From Glandiceps talaboti (Eukaryota > Hemichordata > Enteropneusta > Spengelidae), in contig NC_135559.1 in the NCBI RefSeq assembly GCF_964340395.1, positions 17,041,050-17,103,049 on the forward strand: a DNA stretch of 62,000 nt, written 5' to 3'. The position numbers and the translations under genes are program-made. The notes under the pieces are model-generated. The model was not told the DNA's origin, searched no databases, and saw nothing but the letters and a program-made list of their open reading frames with translations. This document shows positions 16,557 through 30,700 of this stretch, piece after piece (position 1 is the stretch's first letter; the number at the start of each line of letters is the position of its first letter).

Positions 16557-16584
16557 AGCGCACTACACTGCGTCTCAGTGCGCT
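16557..16584 (-). other. LINE 3'-terminal stem-loop
   Basis: AGCGCACT (16557-16564) and AGTGCGCT (16577-16584) form a perfect 8-bp stem with a 12-base loop, just inside the AAT tail. Stem-loops at this position are known in L2-type LINEs, where the reverse transcriptase recognises the RNA 3' end. The function here is inferred from position. Confidence 0.7.
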
Positions 16585-16766
16585 TTCCATAACAATACAC
16601 AGACTGGAATTTTAAAATACAGATGTAACTTGAAAATATACAAAATATGTGTAATACGCTAGTAAAATAGATAAATGTTTGAATAAGAAAATAATGCTAA
16701 TAAAAACAATGCTTACTTAAAAAGGGCGAAATTTAAGGTTGATGTAAAAAGAAAATCTGCAAAAAT

Positions 16767-17562
16767 TCAATAAAAATGTTGTTTAAAAAGGTAAGTTTTG
16801 AGAGCGGATTTAAAATTGTCGATGGTCTTTGAATTTCTAATACCTAGTGGAAGTGAATTCCAGAGAGTGGGTGCACAGACTGAAAACGCTCTCTGACCGT
16901 AAGTTTTGTTAAAAATACCAGTGGGTCTGACTAAGAGCAGCTTTTCCGCTGAACGAAGATTTCTTGTGGGTACATATGAACTAATTATTTCTGATAAGTA
17001 CAGTGGTACCATGTGATTAATTATCTTAAAAGTTATCAGCAGAGTTTTAAATTTAATTCTAGCATCAACCGGTAGCCAATGCAAGTCAATCAGTACTGGA
17101 GTGATGTGGTCCGATTTACGTTTACAGCATACAAGACGAGCGGCGGCATTCTGAAGAGATTGTAGGCGACTTAACTGACACTTAGGTATTCCATTCAATA
17201 GACTGTTACAGTAGTCGAGTCGTGATGTCACGAATGCGTGTATCAGTCTCTCTGTGCAGGTTTTATCAAGCAGCTTGCGAATCTTGCCAATCCTATATAG
17301 GGAAAAGAACCCACTTTTGCAAATTTGACTAACATAATCAGACATAGAGCCGTCATTTCGTAAATTGACACCAAGATTTCTTACGGAAGGGGATGGAACT
17401 ATGTCTGATCCACCGATTTTCAGGCTTGTCAGTTGTTCAACGTCAGTTTTTAACTTTGACGAAAACTGTATAACTTCTGTCTTGTCATCATTTAGGACTA
17501 ACATATTCATTTTCATCCAGGAACGGATATCATCAACACACAGTTCTACATTCGATAAAATG
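16767..17562 (-). pseudogene. LINE ORF2 C-terminal fragment (reverse transcriptase, CR1/L2/Rex type)
   Basis: About 265 codons are open down to a stop at 16767. Readable blocks in order are MNMLVLNDDKTEVIQF (after the YADD motif, which is missing), RNLGVNLRNDGSM, SRLDYCNSLLNGIP, LQSLQNAAARLVC, DHITPVLIDLHWLPVDARI, GQRAFSVCAPTLWNSLP and FKSALKTYLFKQHF. This order and wording are typical of the C-terminal end of CR1/L2/Rex-like LINE polymerases. The frame is intact, so the copy is fairly young. It is 5'-truncated within the palm domain and cannot be active. The apparent upstream extension of the frame is satellite read-through. Confidence 0.85.
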
Positions 17563-20500
17563 TATAGTATAGTATATAGTATAGTATAGTATATAGTAAA
17601 GTATAGTATAGTATAGTATAGTATGGTATAGTATAGTATACTATATAGTACAGTATATAGTTTAGTATAGTATAGTATAGTATGGTACATGGTATAGAGC
17701 ATAGTATAGTGTATAGTGTAGTCTAGTATATAGTATAGTATAGTATAGTATGGTATAGTATAGTATAGTATAGTATAGTATATAGTACAGTATAGTATAG
17801 AATAGTCTAGAATATAGTATATAGTATAGTATATAGTAAAGACAAGTATATAGTACAGTATATAGTACAGTATATAGCATAGTCTAGTATATAGTATAAT
17901 ATAGTATAGAATAGTATAGTATAGTATAGTATATAGTACAGGATATAGCATAGTCTAGTATATAGTGCAGTATAGTATAGTATAGTATAGTATAGTATAG
18001 TATAGTATAGTATAGTATAGTATAGTATAGTATAGTATAGTATAGCATAGTACAGTATAGTATAGTATAGTATAGTATATAGTACAGAATATATTATATA
18101 GCATAGTCTAGTATATAGTGCAGTATAGTATAGTATAGTATAGTATATAGTATAGTATAGTATAGTATGATATAGTATAGTATACTATATAGTACAGTAT
18201 ATAGTTTAGTATAGTATAGTATAGTATGGTACATGGTATAGAGCATAGTATAGTGTATAGTGTAGTCTAGTATATAGTATAGTATAGTATAGTATAGTAT
18301 GGTATAGTATAGTATAGTATAGTATAGTATATAGTACAGTATAGTATAGAATAGTCTAGAATATAGTATATAGTATAGTATATAGTAAAGACAAGTATAT
18401 AGTACAGTATATAGTACAGTATATAGCATAGTCTAGTATATAGTATAATATAGTATAGAATAGTATAGTATAGTATAGTATATAGTACAGGATATAGCAT
18501 AGTCTAGTATATAGTGCAGTATAGTATAGTATAGTATAGTATAGTATAGTATAGTATAGTATAGTATAGTATAGTATAGCATAGTACAGTATAGTATAGT
18601 ATAGTATAGTATATAGTACAGAATATATTATATAGCATAGTCTAGTATATAGTGCAGTATAGTATAGTATAGTATAGTATATAGTATAGTATAGTATAGT
18701 ATAGTATAGTATAGCATAATATATTATAGCATAGTATAGTATAATATAGTATAGTATAATATATAGTACAGAATATAGTATAGTCTAGTATATAGTATAA
18801 TACAGTATTGTATACTATACTATATAGTATAGTATAGTATAGTATAGTACAGTATAATATAGTATAGTACAGTAGAGTACAGTACAGTACAGAATAGTAT
18901 AGTATATAGTACATAATATATTATATAGCATAGTCTAGTATATAGTATAGTATAGCATAGTACAGTATAGTATAGTATAGTATAGTATAGTATATAGTAC
19001 ATAATATATTATATAGCATAGTCTAGTATATAGTACAGTATAGTATAGTATAGTATATAGTATAGTATAGTCTAGTATAGTATAGTATAGCATAATATAG
19101 TATAGCATAGTATAGTATAATATAGTATAGTATAATATATAGTACAGAATATAGCATAGTCTAGTATATAGTATAGTACAGTATTGTATACTATACTATA
19201 TACTATAGTATAGTACAGTACAGTAGAGTACAGTACAGTACAGTATAGTATAGTATAGTACAATGTATAGTATATAGTATATAGCATAATATAGTATATA
19301 GTGTAGTCTAGTATAGTATAGTATAGTATATAGTATATAGTATAGCATAGCATAATATAATATAGCATAGTATAGTATAATATAGTATAGTATAATATAT
19401 AGTACAGAATATAGTATAGTCTAGTATAGTATAGTATAATACAGTATAGTATTGTATACTATACTATATAGTATGGTATAGTATAGTACAGTATAATATA
19501 GTATAGTATAGTATATAGTACAATATATAGTATATAGCACAGTCTATTATATAGTATAGTCTAGTATAGTATAGTATATAGTATAGTATAGTATAGTATA
19601 TAGTAAAGTATAGTATAGAATAGTATAGTATAGTAGAGTATAGTATAGTATAGTATGATATAGCATAGTATACTATATAGTACAGTATATAGCTTAGTAT
19701 AGTATAGTATAGTATGGTACATAGTATATAGTGTAGTCTAGTATTTAGTATAGTATAGTATAGTATAGTATAGTATATAGTACAGTACAGTATAGAATGG
19801 TCTAGTATATAGTATATAGTATAGTATATAGTAAAGACAAGTATATAGTACAGTATATAGCATAGTCTAGTATATAGTATAATATAGTATAGAATAGTAT
19901 AGTATAGTGTAGTATATAGTATAGTATATAGCATAGTCTAGTATATAGTGCAGTACAGTATAGTATATTATAGTATAGTATAGTATAGTATAGTATATAG
20001 TACAATATATAGTATATAGCACAGTCTAGTGTATAGTATAGTATAGTATAGTACAGTATAGTATAGTATAGTATATAGTATAGTATAGCATAGCATAATA
20101 TAATATAGCATACTATAGTATAATATAGTATAGTATAATATATAGTACAGAATATAGTATAGTCTAGTATAGTATAGTATAATACAGTATAGTATTGTAT
20201 ACTATACTATATAGTATAGTATAGTATAGTATAGTACAGTATAATATAGTATAGTATAGTACAGTAGAGTAGAGTACAGTATAGTATAGTATAGTACAAT
20301 GTGTAGTATATAGTATATAGTATAGTATATAGTGTAGTCTAGTATATTGTATAGTATAGTATATAGTATAGTACAGTAGAGTATAGTATAGTATATAGTA
20401 CAGTATATAGTATATAGCATAGTCTAGTATATAGCATTGTATAGTATAGTGTATAGTATAATATAGTTTATAGTATATAGTATAGTATAATGTATAGTAC

Positions 20501-22166
20501 AGTATACAGTATATAGCATAGTTTAGTATATAGTAGAGTATAGCATGGTATAGTATAGTAAAGTATAGTGTAGTATATAGTACAGTATATAGCATAGTCT
20601 AGTATATAGTATAGTATAGAATAGCATAGTATATTAGAGTAGAGTATATAGTATAGTGCAGTGTAGTATATAGTATAGTATAGCATAGTATATAGTACAT
20701 TAGATAGTATAGTCTAGTATATAGTACAGTATATAGTATATAGCGTAGTCTAGTATATATCATAGTATAGTATAGTATAGTACAGTGTATATTGTACAGT
20801 ATAGTGTATAGTATAATATAGTATAGTATATAGTATAGTATAGCATAGTATAGTATAGCATAGTACAGTATAGTATAGTATATAGTACAGAATATAGTAT
20901 ATAGTATAGTCTAGTATATAGCATAGTATAGTATAGTATAGTACAGTGTATATTGTATAGTATAGTGTATAGTATAATATAGTTTATCATATATAGTATA
21001 TTAAAATATATAGTACAGTATACAGTATATAGCATAGTCTAGTATATAGTACAGTATAGCATAGTATAGTCTAGTATATAGTATAGTATTGTATAGTATA
21101 GTATATATTTTATAGTAAAGACAAGTATATAGTACAGTATATAGTATAGTATATAGTACACGAGTATATAGCATAGTGTAGTATATAGTATAGTATAGTA
21201 TAGAATAGTATAGTATAGTGTAGTATATAGTACAGTATATGGCATAGTCTAGTATATAGTATAGTATAGAATAGTATAGTATAGAATATTAGAGTAGAGT
21301 ATATAGTATAGTGTAGTGTAGTATATAGTATAGTATAGCATAGCATAGTATAGTCTAGTATAGTATAGTCTAGTATAGTATATAGTACAGTCTAGTATAG
21401 TATATAGTATAGCATAGTCTAGTTTAGTATATTATAGTATATAGTATATAGCATAGTTAAATACATAGTTAATAGCATAGTGTAGTATATAGTACAGTAC
21501 AGTATAGTTTAATATATAGTATATAGCATAGTATAATATATAGTATAGTATAGTATACTATAGTATATAGTATAGTATAGTATATAATATAGTATAATAT
21601 AGTGTAGTATACTATATAGTACAGTATAGTATAATATACCATATACTATACAATACTATCCTATGCTATAATATATACGATACACTATACTATACTATAT
21701 ACTCTACTATATAATATACTATATTATACTATATACTACACTTGCCTATATACTATACTATGCAACACTACACTATGCTATATTCAATATACTCTACTAT
21801 ACACTACTATATTATACCATACTAAACTATACTAGAATATACTATCCTATACTATACTAAACTATACTATACTATACTATACTATACTATACTATACTAT
21901 ACTATACTATACTAATTTTATACGATACTATACTTGACTATACTATACTATACTATACTATACTAATTTTATATGATACTATGCTTGACTATATACTATA
22001 TACAATAGTATAGGTATGCTATAGTATGCTATACTATAACCTACACTATACTATACTATATTCCATATACTAGTATATTATACCATACTATACTATACTA
22101 TACTACACGACACTATACCATATACCATATACTCTACTATACTCTATTATACTATAGTATACTTAA

Positions 22167-22281
22167 GCAATAAACCACACCCTGGGGATGGTATACCACT
22201 CGGTTTTGAGCAGTGAACTCAATATATTTCGTTCACTGGTCAAAACCGAGTGGTATACCATTCCCAGGGGTGGTTTATCGC
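22167..22281. repeat. Near-perfect palindrome, about 51-bp arms
   Basis: Left arm 22167-22218 and right arm 22231-22281 are reverse complements apart from a handful of mismatches and one single-base indel. They share the core GGTATACCACTCGGTTTTGA. The loop is about 12 bases. It sits exactly at an interruption of the satellite and looks like a short foldback or MITE-type element. No target duplication can be recognised because both sides are low complexity on the left and unique on the right. Confidence 0.88.
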
Positions 22282-22512
22282 TATTATATTATACCAGTAT
22301 ATTGAAACTGTCGGAAACAAGATATGACGCAACATTTTCTGGTTTCATTTGTGCCCCCATCCCTGCGCGGACTATAACGTTCGTAGACGAACAGTGAGAG
22401 AACATCAAAATTTGGACACGTGCCAACTATGCATTATCGCTCAGTTTAGACGCGCTAGTTCGATGCCTAGATCAATCAGATCTCTCGATTTGCGCCATCA
22501 ATATACTGGACT
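22282..22512. other. Unique island within the satellite
   Basis: About 230 bases of non-repetitive, CpG-containing sequence directly right of the palindrome, with TATAG-type units resuming at about 22513. Short open frames only and no recognisable product. It may be the remainder of the insertion that brought the palindrome. Confidence 0.6.
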
Positions 22513-24995
22513 GTATACTATACTATATACCACATACTCTACTATACTATAATCTACTACACTATACTATACTATACTATACTAGACTATACTAGATTAT
22601 ACTAGACTCTATACTATATACGATAGTGTAGGAATAGAATAATATTATAGTATATTATTGTACAGTATATAGTAGAGTATATTATACAGTACTGTATGGT
22701 ATAGTATGCTATACTATACACTACACTATAATATACACTATACACTATATTCCATATATTCTACTATACTATAATCTACTACACTATACTATACTATACT
22801 ATACTATGCTATACTAGACTCTATACTGTATACAATAGTGTAGGTATAGAATAATATTATAGTATATTATTGTACTGTATATAGTAGAGTATATTATATA
22901 GTACTGTATGGTATAGTATGCTATACTATACACTACACTATAATATACACTATACACTATATTCCATATACTCTACTATACTCTAGTATATTATACTATA
23001 CTATACTAGACTATACTATACTTTGCTATGCTATGCTATATACCATATGCTCTACTCTACTATACTATACTATGCTAGACTATATATGATAGTATAGGTA
23101 TAGAATAATATTATAGTATTGTATTGTACAGTATATAGTATAGTACGGTATGGTATAGTATGCTATACTATACACTAAACTATACTATATTCCACATACT
23201 CTACTATACTCTAGTATATTATACCATAATATACTATACTATACTATACTATTATATACTATAATATACAATACTATACTATGCTATGCTATACTATATA
23301 CCATATACTATACTTTACTATATACCATACTATATGATATACATGTACTATGCTATACTATACTACACTACACTATACTATATTCCACATACTCTACTAT
23401 ACTCTAGTATATTATACCATAATATACTATACTATACTATTATATGCTATAATATACAATACTATACTATGATATGCTATACTATATACCATATACTATA
23501 CTTTACTATATACCATACTATATGACATACTATGCTATACTATACTACACTATACTATATACTCTACTATATTATACTATACTATACTATTCTATACTAT
23601 ATAATATACTATATTATAATATATACTACACTATACTATGTACTATACTATACTACACAAAATAACATATACTCTACTATACTATACTATGTACTATACT
23701 ATACTACCAGTATACTATACTATATATTATACTATATAATGTACTATACTAGACTATATATAATATGTACTATATATTATAGTATAGGTATCGAATAATA
23801 TAGTATAGTATTGTACAGTATATAGTATACTATACTATGTAGTATGGTATATAGTATAGTATATAGTATACTAGTAGTATAGAATAGTATAGTATAGTAT
23901 AGTATAGTATGGTATAGTATAGTATACAGTATAATATAGTATAGTATATAGTACAGTATATAGCATAGTCTAGTATATAGTATAGTATAAAATAGTATAG
24001 TTTATGGTATATAGCATAGCATAGTATAGTATAGTATAATATAGTATAGTACATTGTACAGTACAGTGTAGTATATTATAGTATAGTATAGTATAGTGTA
24101 GTATAGTACAGTATAGTATAGTGCAGAATAGTAAAGTATAGTATATAGTATATAGCATAATACAATACATAGTATATAGTATAGTTTAATATATAGTACA
24201 GTACATAGCATTATAGCAATATAGCATTATAGTCTGGTATATAGTACAGTATAGTATAGTATAGTTTAGTATAGTATATTTTAGTATATACATGCAGTAT
24301 AGTATAGTATACTATATAGTATAGTATAATATAGTATAGTATACTCTATAGTACAGTATATAGTATAGTCTGGTATATAGTATACTATACTATATAGTAG
24401 AGTATACTATACTATACACTATAATTTACTATATACCATACTATATGATATACTATACTATACTTGATTTAATACTATACTATACTACACTACACTACAC
24501 TATACTATATTCCATATACTCTACTCTACTATATTATACCACACTATACTATATTATATTATACTATGCTATCATGCTATACACCATATACTATACTATA
24601 TTATATAATGTACTATATTATACTATATACTATACTTGACTATATACGATACTATACTATACTATGCTATATACCATATACTATACTATACTCTACTATA
24701 CACCATATACTATACTCTACTATACTACACTATACTATATACCATATACTATACTCTACTATACTACACGACTATATACCATATAGTATACATTACTATA
24801 CTCTACTATACTATACTATACTAGACTACCATACTAGACTATATAATATAGTATAGGTATAGAATATTATAGTATAGTATTGTACAGTATATTGTATAGT
24901 ACAGTATATAGTATAGTATAATATAGTATATAGTATATAGCATAGCATAGTATATAGTATATAGTCTTGTATAGTTTATAGTATAGTACCATACA

Positions 24996-26500
24996 CTATT
25001 ATAAGCCCAGTGGATGTATTTGTATTGAACAAAATGTTCACTTGGTAAGCCCACATAGGGCAAGTAAATAAATAAAACAAACTATACTATACTTTGTACT
25101 TGATCTTTTTTTCATTATCATTTGTGTCAATATGACTTGAAATGATTTAAACTTTTGAAACCCTAAAATTAGTGATACTTTTATGATATAACTAAGTTGT
25201 GTTTTACTTATGAATGGTGCTCTAAATGGCCTCCAAAAGGTGTTCATTTTTCAAAAGATCTTACCATGGGAGGGGGACACCCCCTCCCACTTGTATAGCA
25301 TGCACGCATGGGCATAGCATGCACTTCTCCCGACACTTTTTCAAGTTCTCTCCCTACTTTGAAACTTACTGAAACCCCTAGGTTTACAATTATGTTAATT
25401 TCATTTCTAATAATGTACTTTATAATTAGCTGAATTAATCTATAATGATAATAGTTCACTCAATGTAAGAGATATCCTAGAACTTTTGGTTACTAAAACC
25501 ATGAATATTTTGCACAGCTATGAACAGACAATCATACTTCTCATAGGGTTCCTGCCTAAAGAGCTTTATATATTGCAAGAAAGAACAAGAATATTTCTTG
25601 TCAACAGATGTGGGGGGGGGGGGGCAGTGTTTTTTATTTGTCAGCAGGGGTGGGGTGAACAAGAAGTCAGCGTAAAATCTGATCGCTCCCTAAAATCAGT
25701 CTCATTCAACAACAAAAAATAAAACTGAATCAAATAAAATGAAATCATTCACCACTTACATGCTAGCTTCACTCTGTGTATAACATGTAAAATTGTCAGA
25801 TATATAGAAGTCCACACTGGTTTTCTGTTCATTTTACATTTTATTACTTATTAAGTTATATGACTATATCTCTTTGCAATATCCAAAATTTTTCTAATGA
25901 CAAAAGATTGTGTCTTTTAACATTCTCATTTAACAAGTGCTTGAAGTACAAATTACAAAAACACATGTGTGTTTACACCAATGAAGAGAGCCAAGAGACA
26001 AGATTAAACAAAATTCACATTTTTATACCTAATTTTCATGTCAATGATGAGATCATCATATGCTTAACACTTCTTCATCTATATACCCCAAGAGCCATTC
26101 AAATTAATTTCCAGCTCATTACTTTTGGAATTAAAGATTATTTTACCAAAAAGACACATTTTAGCCATAATTTGCATATCAATAATGGAATCATCATGTT
26201 CTGAATAATTCTTAAAGCAATAAAAAAAAATAATTGTTTGATTCCGGTTATCTAACCCTGCCTAGTTTTTCACTGCCGACCCTAACCTTTTTATTAACAA
26301 GTTCAAGAAAAAAATTGTAACATCACAAAAATTATGAAGTCTCGCAAGAATTGGTGGATGCACAAACTGACATCAATTTAAAAAGACAATATAAAACTTT
26401 TCTTCCAAAATGTAATGACTGTACATCTGATGAGAAGAAACCAAAAACAGAGAGCATATGGAGAACAATGAAAAACATAACTACCTCAGATATGAAAAAA
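24996..26500. other. Intergenic, no recognised gene
   Basis: AT-rich DNA with a GGGAGGGGGACACCCCCTCCC-like patch near 25268 and a G-run near 25612. A segment at about 25970-26200 (motif GATGAGATCATCATATGCTTAA) resembles the family C repeat at 26.6-27.3 kb, so part of this stretch is an older copy of that repeat. Confidence 0.5.
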
Positions 26501-26599
26501 AATATTTAGAAAAAAAGAAATATAAAATGGCATTGTAGCACAACTATTGTTTTCCAAAATACTGCCAATGGCGATGTAGCACAACTGTAGTTTTTTAAA

Positions 26600-27380
26600 A
26601 TATTTATCCATATGCTAGTCCATTCTAAAAATAGGTGTTCATTTGTTGAATGACTATCCAGTTGCCTATCCAACCATGTTATGTTTGTCACATATGTGAT
26701 TATTGGGCTGTTGCCATGGGCGGGGCCACTGTTGCTAGGGATATTTGCATACATTTTTTGAATGTTTACTAACTGCCTACCAGATGGTGTTCTTATTTAA
26801 CCAAAATATACTGCCATTTGGTTGTTGCTAAGGCCATGGTCATGGTTGCTAGGGCCAATTGTGTCAAACTATTCTAAAGGAAATCTGCAGAACAACACTT
26901 CTAGAACCATCTCACCAAATTTCAGTTTCCCTGACCAAGTACTTTTTGAGATATAAATTTTTGACCAATTTACATGTTTACACCTAATTTGGATGTTACT
27001 GATGAGATCATTATATGCTTAATATTTCTTCATCTATACACCGGCAGATACATCCCTGTTAAAAGTTCAGCCCAATCTACTGAGTAGTTTTGGAATTGTA
27101 GGTTTTTAACCAAAAAGCCCTACTTTGCATATTACACATGGAAACATCATGTCATGAACAAATCTTAATTTACACACCCCTGAGAATGTTCCCACCAAAT
27201 TTCAGGCCAATCTGCCCAGTAGTTTTGTAGTTTAAATTCTTTGACAAAAATCACATTTTTGACCCAAAACCCATATATCTGATGTGATCATTTTCATTTG
27301 AACAATTTCACTACTAGACATCCAATATAACATGACCACCAAGTATCAAAGAAATCGGACTGCAGTTTTCGACTAAGTTG

Positions 27381-27451
<71 letters not shown>
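26600..27451 (-). repeat. Interspersed repeat family C (copy 1) ending in a CA tract
   Basis: Reverse complement of the segment at about 41900-42430, aligned block by block. The shared blocks are the GTACTTTTTGAGATATAAAT block, the GATGAGATCATTATATGCTT block and the AAATCGGACTGCAGTTTTCGA block. The minus-strand 5' end is a CA/GT microsatellite (27385-27451), while copy 2 has TCTG units in the equivalent place. No coding capacity. The class of element is unknown. Confidence 0.75.
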
Positions 27452-27454
<3 letters not shown>

Positions 27455-27760
27455 TCATTTCAATTGTATTAAAAATGTTCAAAATAGAGCTCATGTCCTT
27501 GTGCACAACTAATTGATTTAAGATCTAAATTTCTGTTTTACTACACATAGAGTCTGAAGTTATTTTTTTTCTCTTAGAGACGAGCAAAACAACAGCTTCT
27601 TTGAATAGGACATCTGTTATGTACTGTGTAACAAACCTGTAAGAGATAAGAAAGTTAACAAAGGATTAATACATTTATTGTTCAACTCTAAAACTTGCAA
27701 ATATTTATGGTCAAAGTATTGGTGTAGTATTTGATCATGATTTCTTTTGCTAGTTATGTT
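27452..27760. other. Short spacer, no recognised feature
   Basis: AT-rich sequence between repeat family C and the 169-bp satellite. Nothing recognised. Confidence 0.5.
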
Positions 27761-30700
27761 TCTGTTAAATGAGATTTGGAAAAGAGCAAAGTTTGCAAGG
27801 CTAGGTACATGTAACTCTGGTGTCCGGTCTCAGTTACATGTACATGCTAAAAATCAAAATGGCTGACATTTTTCTTATTAATTTTAGTAGTTTAATCTAA
27901 GATGGGAAGAAGTAGGTGAAAAACAGTGACAGTGTTGTTGTAGCATGAATCAATTTGGAAAGGAGTATAGTTTGTAAGGCTAGGTAACTCTGGTGTCTGG
28001 TCTCCTAGTTACATGCTAAATATCAAAATGGCTGACATTTTTCTAACAAATTTTAGTAGTTTAGTCTAAGATGGATAGAAATAGGTGAAAAACAGTGACA
28101 GTGTTATTGTAGCATGATTCAATTTGGAAAGGAGTATAGTTTGTAAGGTTAGGTAACTCTGGTGTCTGGTCTCCTAGTTACATGCTAAAAATCAAAATGG
28201 CGGACATTTTTCTAATAAATTTTAGTAGTTTAGTCTAAGATGGATAGAAATAGGTAAAAAACAGTGACAGTGTTATTGTAGCATGAATCAATTTGGAAAA
28301 GAGTATAGTTTGTAAGGCTAGGTAACTCTGGTGTCTGGTCTCCTAGTTACATGCTAAAAATCAAAATGGCGGACATTTTTCTAACAAATTTTAGTAGTTT
28401 AGTCTAAGATGGATAGAAATAGGTGAAAAACAGTGACAGTGTTATTGTAGCATGATTCAATTTGGAAAGGAGTATAGTTTGTAAGGCTAGGTAACTCTGG
28501 TGTCTGGTCTCCTAGTTACATGCTAAAAATCAAAATGGCGGACATTTTTCTAATAAATTTTAGTAGTTTAGTCTAAGATGGATAGAAATACGTGAAAAAC
28601 AGTGACAGTGTTATTGTAGCATGATTCAATTTGGAAAGGAGTATAGTTTGTAAGGTTAGGTAACTCTGGTGTCTGGTCTCCTAGTTACATGCTAAAAATC
28701 AAAATGGCTGACATTTTTCTAACAAATTTTAGTAGTTTAGTCTAAGATGGATAGAAATAGGTGAAAAACAGTGACAGTGTTATTGTAGCATGAATGAATT
28801 TGGAAAAGAGTATAGTTTGTAAGGCTAGGTAACTCTGGTGTCTGGTCTCCTAGTTACATGCTAAAAATCAAAATGGCTGACATTTTTCTAACAAATTTTA
28901 GTAGTTTAGTCTAAGATGGATAGAAATAGGTGAAAAACAGTGACAGTGTTATTGTAGCATGAATGAATTTGGAAAAGAGTATAGTTTGTAAGGCTAGGTA
29001 ACTCTGGTGTCTGGTCTCCTAGTTACATGCTAAAAATCAAAATGGCTGACATTTTTCTAATAAATTTTAGTAGTTTAGTCTAAGATGGATAGAAATAGGT
29101 GAAAAACAGTGACAGTGTTATTGTAGCATGATTCAATTTGGAAAGGAGTATAGTTTGTAAGGCTAGGTAACTCTGGTGTCTGGTCTCCTAGTTACATGCT
29201 AAAAATCAAAATGGCTGACATTTTTCTAACAAATTTTAGTAGTTTAGTCTAAGATGGATAGAAATAGGTAAAAAACAGTGACAGTGTTATTGTAGCATGA
29301 ATGAATTTGGAAAGGAGTATAGTTTGTAAGGCTAGGTAACTCTGGTGTCTGGTCTCCTAGTTACATGCTAAAAATCAAAATGGCTGACATTTTTCTAATA
29401 AATTTTAGTAGTTTAGTCTAAGATGGATAGAAATAGGTGAAAAACAGTGACAGTGTTATTGTAGCATGAATGAATTTGGAAAGGAGTATAGTTTGTAAGG
29501 TTAGGTAACTCTGGTGTCTGGTCTCCTAGTTACATGCTAAAAATCAAAATGGCGGACATTTTTCCTAATAAATTTTAGTAGTTTAGTCTAAGATGGATAG
29601 AAGTAGGTGAGAAACAGTGACAATGTTGTTGTAGCATGATTCAATTTGGAAAGGAGTATAGTTTGTAAGGTTAGGTAACTCTGGTGTCTGGTCTCCTAGT
29701 TACATGCTAAAAATCAAAATGGCTGACATTTTTCTAATAAATTTTAGTAGTTTAGTCTAAGATGGATAGAAATAGGTGAAAAACAGTGACAGTGTTATTG
29801 TAGCATGATTCAATTTGGAAAGGAGTATAGTTTGTAAGGCTAGGTAACTCTGGTGTCTGGTCTCCTAGTTACATGCTAAAAATCAAAATGGCGGACATTT
29901 TTCTAATAAATTTTAGTAGTTTAGTCTAAGATGGATAGAAATAGGTGAAAAACAGTGACAGTGTTATTGTAGCATGATTCAATTTGGAAAGGAGTATAGT
30001 TTGTAAGGTTAGGTAACTCTGGTGTCTGGTCTCCTAGTTACATGCTAAAAATCAAAATGGCTGACATTTTTCTAATAAATTTTAGTAGTTTAGTCTAAGA
30101 TGGATAGAAATAGGTGAAAAACAGTGACAGTGCTTTTGTAGCATGATTCAATTTGGAAAGGAGTATAGTTTGTAAGGTTAGGTAACTCTGGTGTCTGGTC
30201 TCCTAGTTACATGCTAAAAATCAAAATGGCGGACATTTTTCTAATAAATTTTAGTAGTTTAGTCTAAGATGGATAGAAATAGGTAAAAAACAGTGACAGT
30301 GTTATTGTAGCATGAATCAATTTGGAAAAGAGTATAGTTTGTAAGGCTAGGTAACTCTGGTGTCTGGTCTCCTAGTTACATGCTAAAAATCAAAATGGCG
30401 GACATTTTTCTAACAAATTTTAGTAGTTTAGTCTAAGATGGATAGAAATAGGTGAAAAACAGTGACAGTGTTATTGTAGCATGATTCAATTTGGAAAGGA
30501 GTATAAACAGTGACAGTGTTGTTGTAGCATGAATCAATTTGGAAAAGAGTATAGTTTGTAAGGCTAGGTAACTCTGGTGTCTGGTCTCCTAGTTACATGC
30601 TAAAAATCAAAATGGCTGACATTTTTCTAATAAATTTTAGTAGTTTAGTCTAAGATGGATAGAAGTTGGTGAAAAACAGTGACAGTGTTGTTGTAGCATG

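Larger units (their letters stand above)
16510..17562 (-). mobile_element. 5'-truncated CR1/L2-like LINE inside the TATAG satellite
   Basis: A minus-strand LINE 3' half with satellite on both sides. It begins abruptly at about 17562, where TATAG units stop. It carries the C-terminal reverse transcriptase and post-RT region, a 3' UTR of about 200 bases, an 8-bp stem-loop, and an AAT/ATT-repeat tail (16513-16541). The layout fits target-primed reverse transcription that ended early. Family placement rests on the C-terminal block (see the coding entry) and the short-repeat tail. Confidence 0.85.
16442..24995. repeat. TATAG pentanucleotide satellite, about 8.5 kb, polarity-switching
   Basis: Almost the whole stretch is built from TATAG units and variants (TACAG, TATATAG, TCTAG). 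Polarity is TATAG on the plus strand to about 21640. It then becomes the complement CTATA to about 23760, TATAG to about 24390, CTATA to about 24840, and TATAG again to about 24995. Higher-order repeats are visible: about 17640-18060 recurs at about 18185-18610 with an offset near 549, and a block ending in GTATTGTATACTATACTATA recurs near 18810, 19190, 19450 and 20195. The array is interrupted by a LINE (16510-17562) and by a palindrome with a unique island (22167-22510). The open frames here (YTILY-type peptides) are artefacts. Confidence 0.95.

Noticed and set aside
16767-24856. Many YTILY-type open frames up to several hundred codons
   Set aside because: Read-through of the TATAG satellite. 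Only the portion right of 16767 and left of 17562 is a true LINE coding sequence.
27294-27506. VCVCVC open frame
   Set aside because: Translation of the CA tract.
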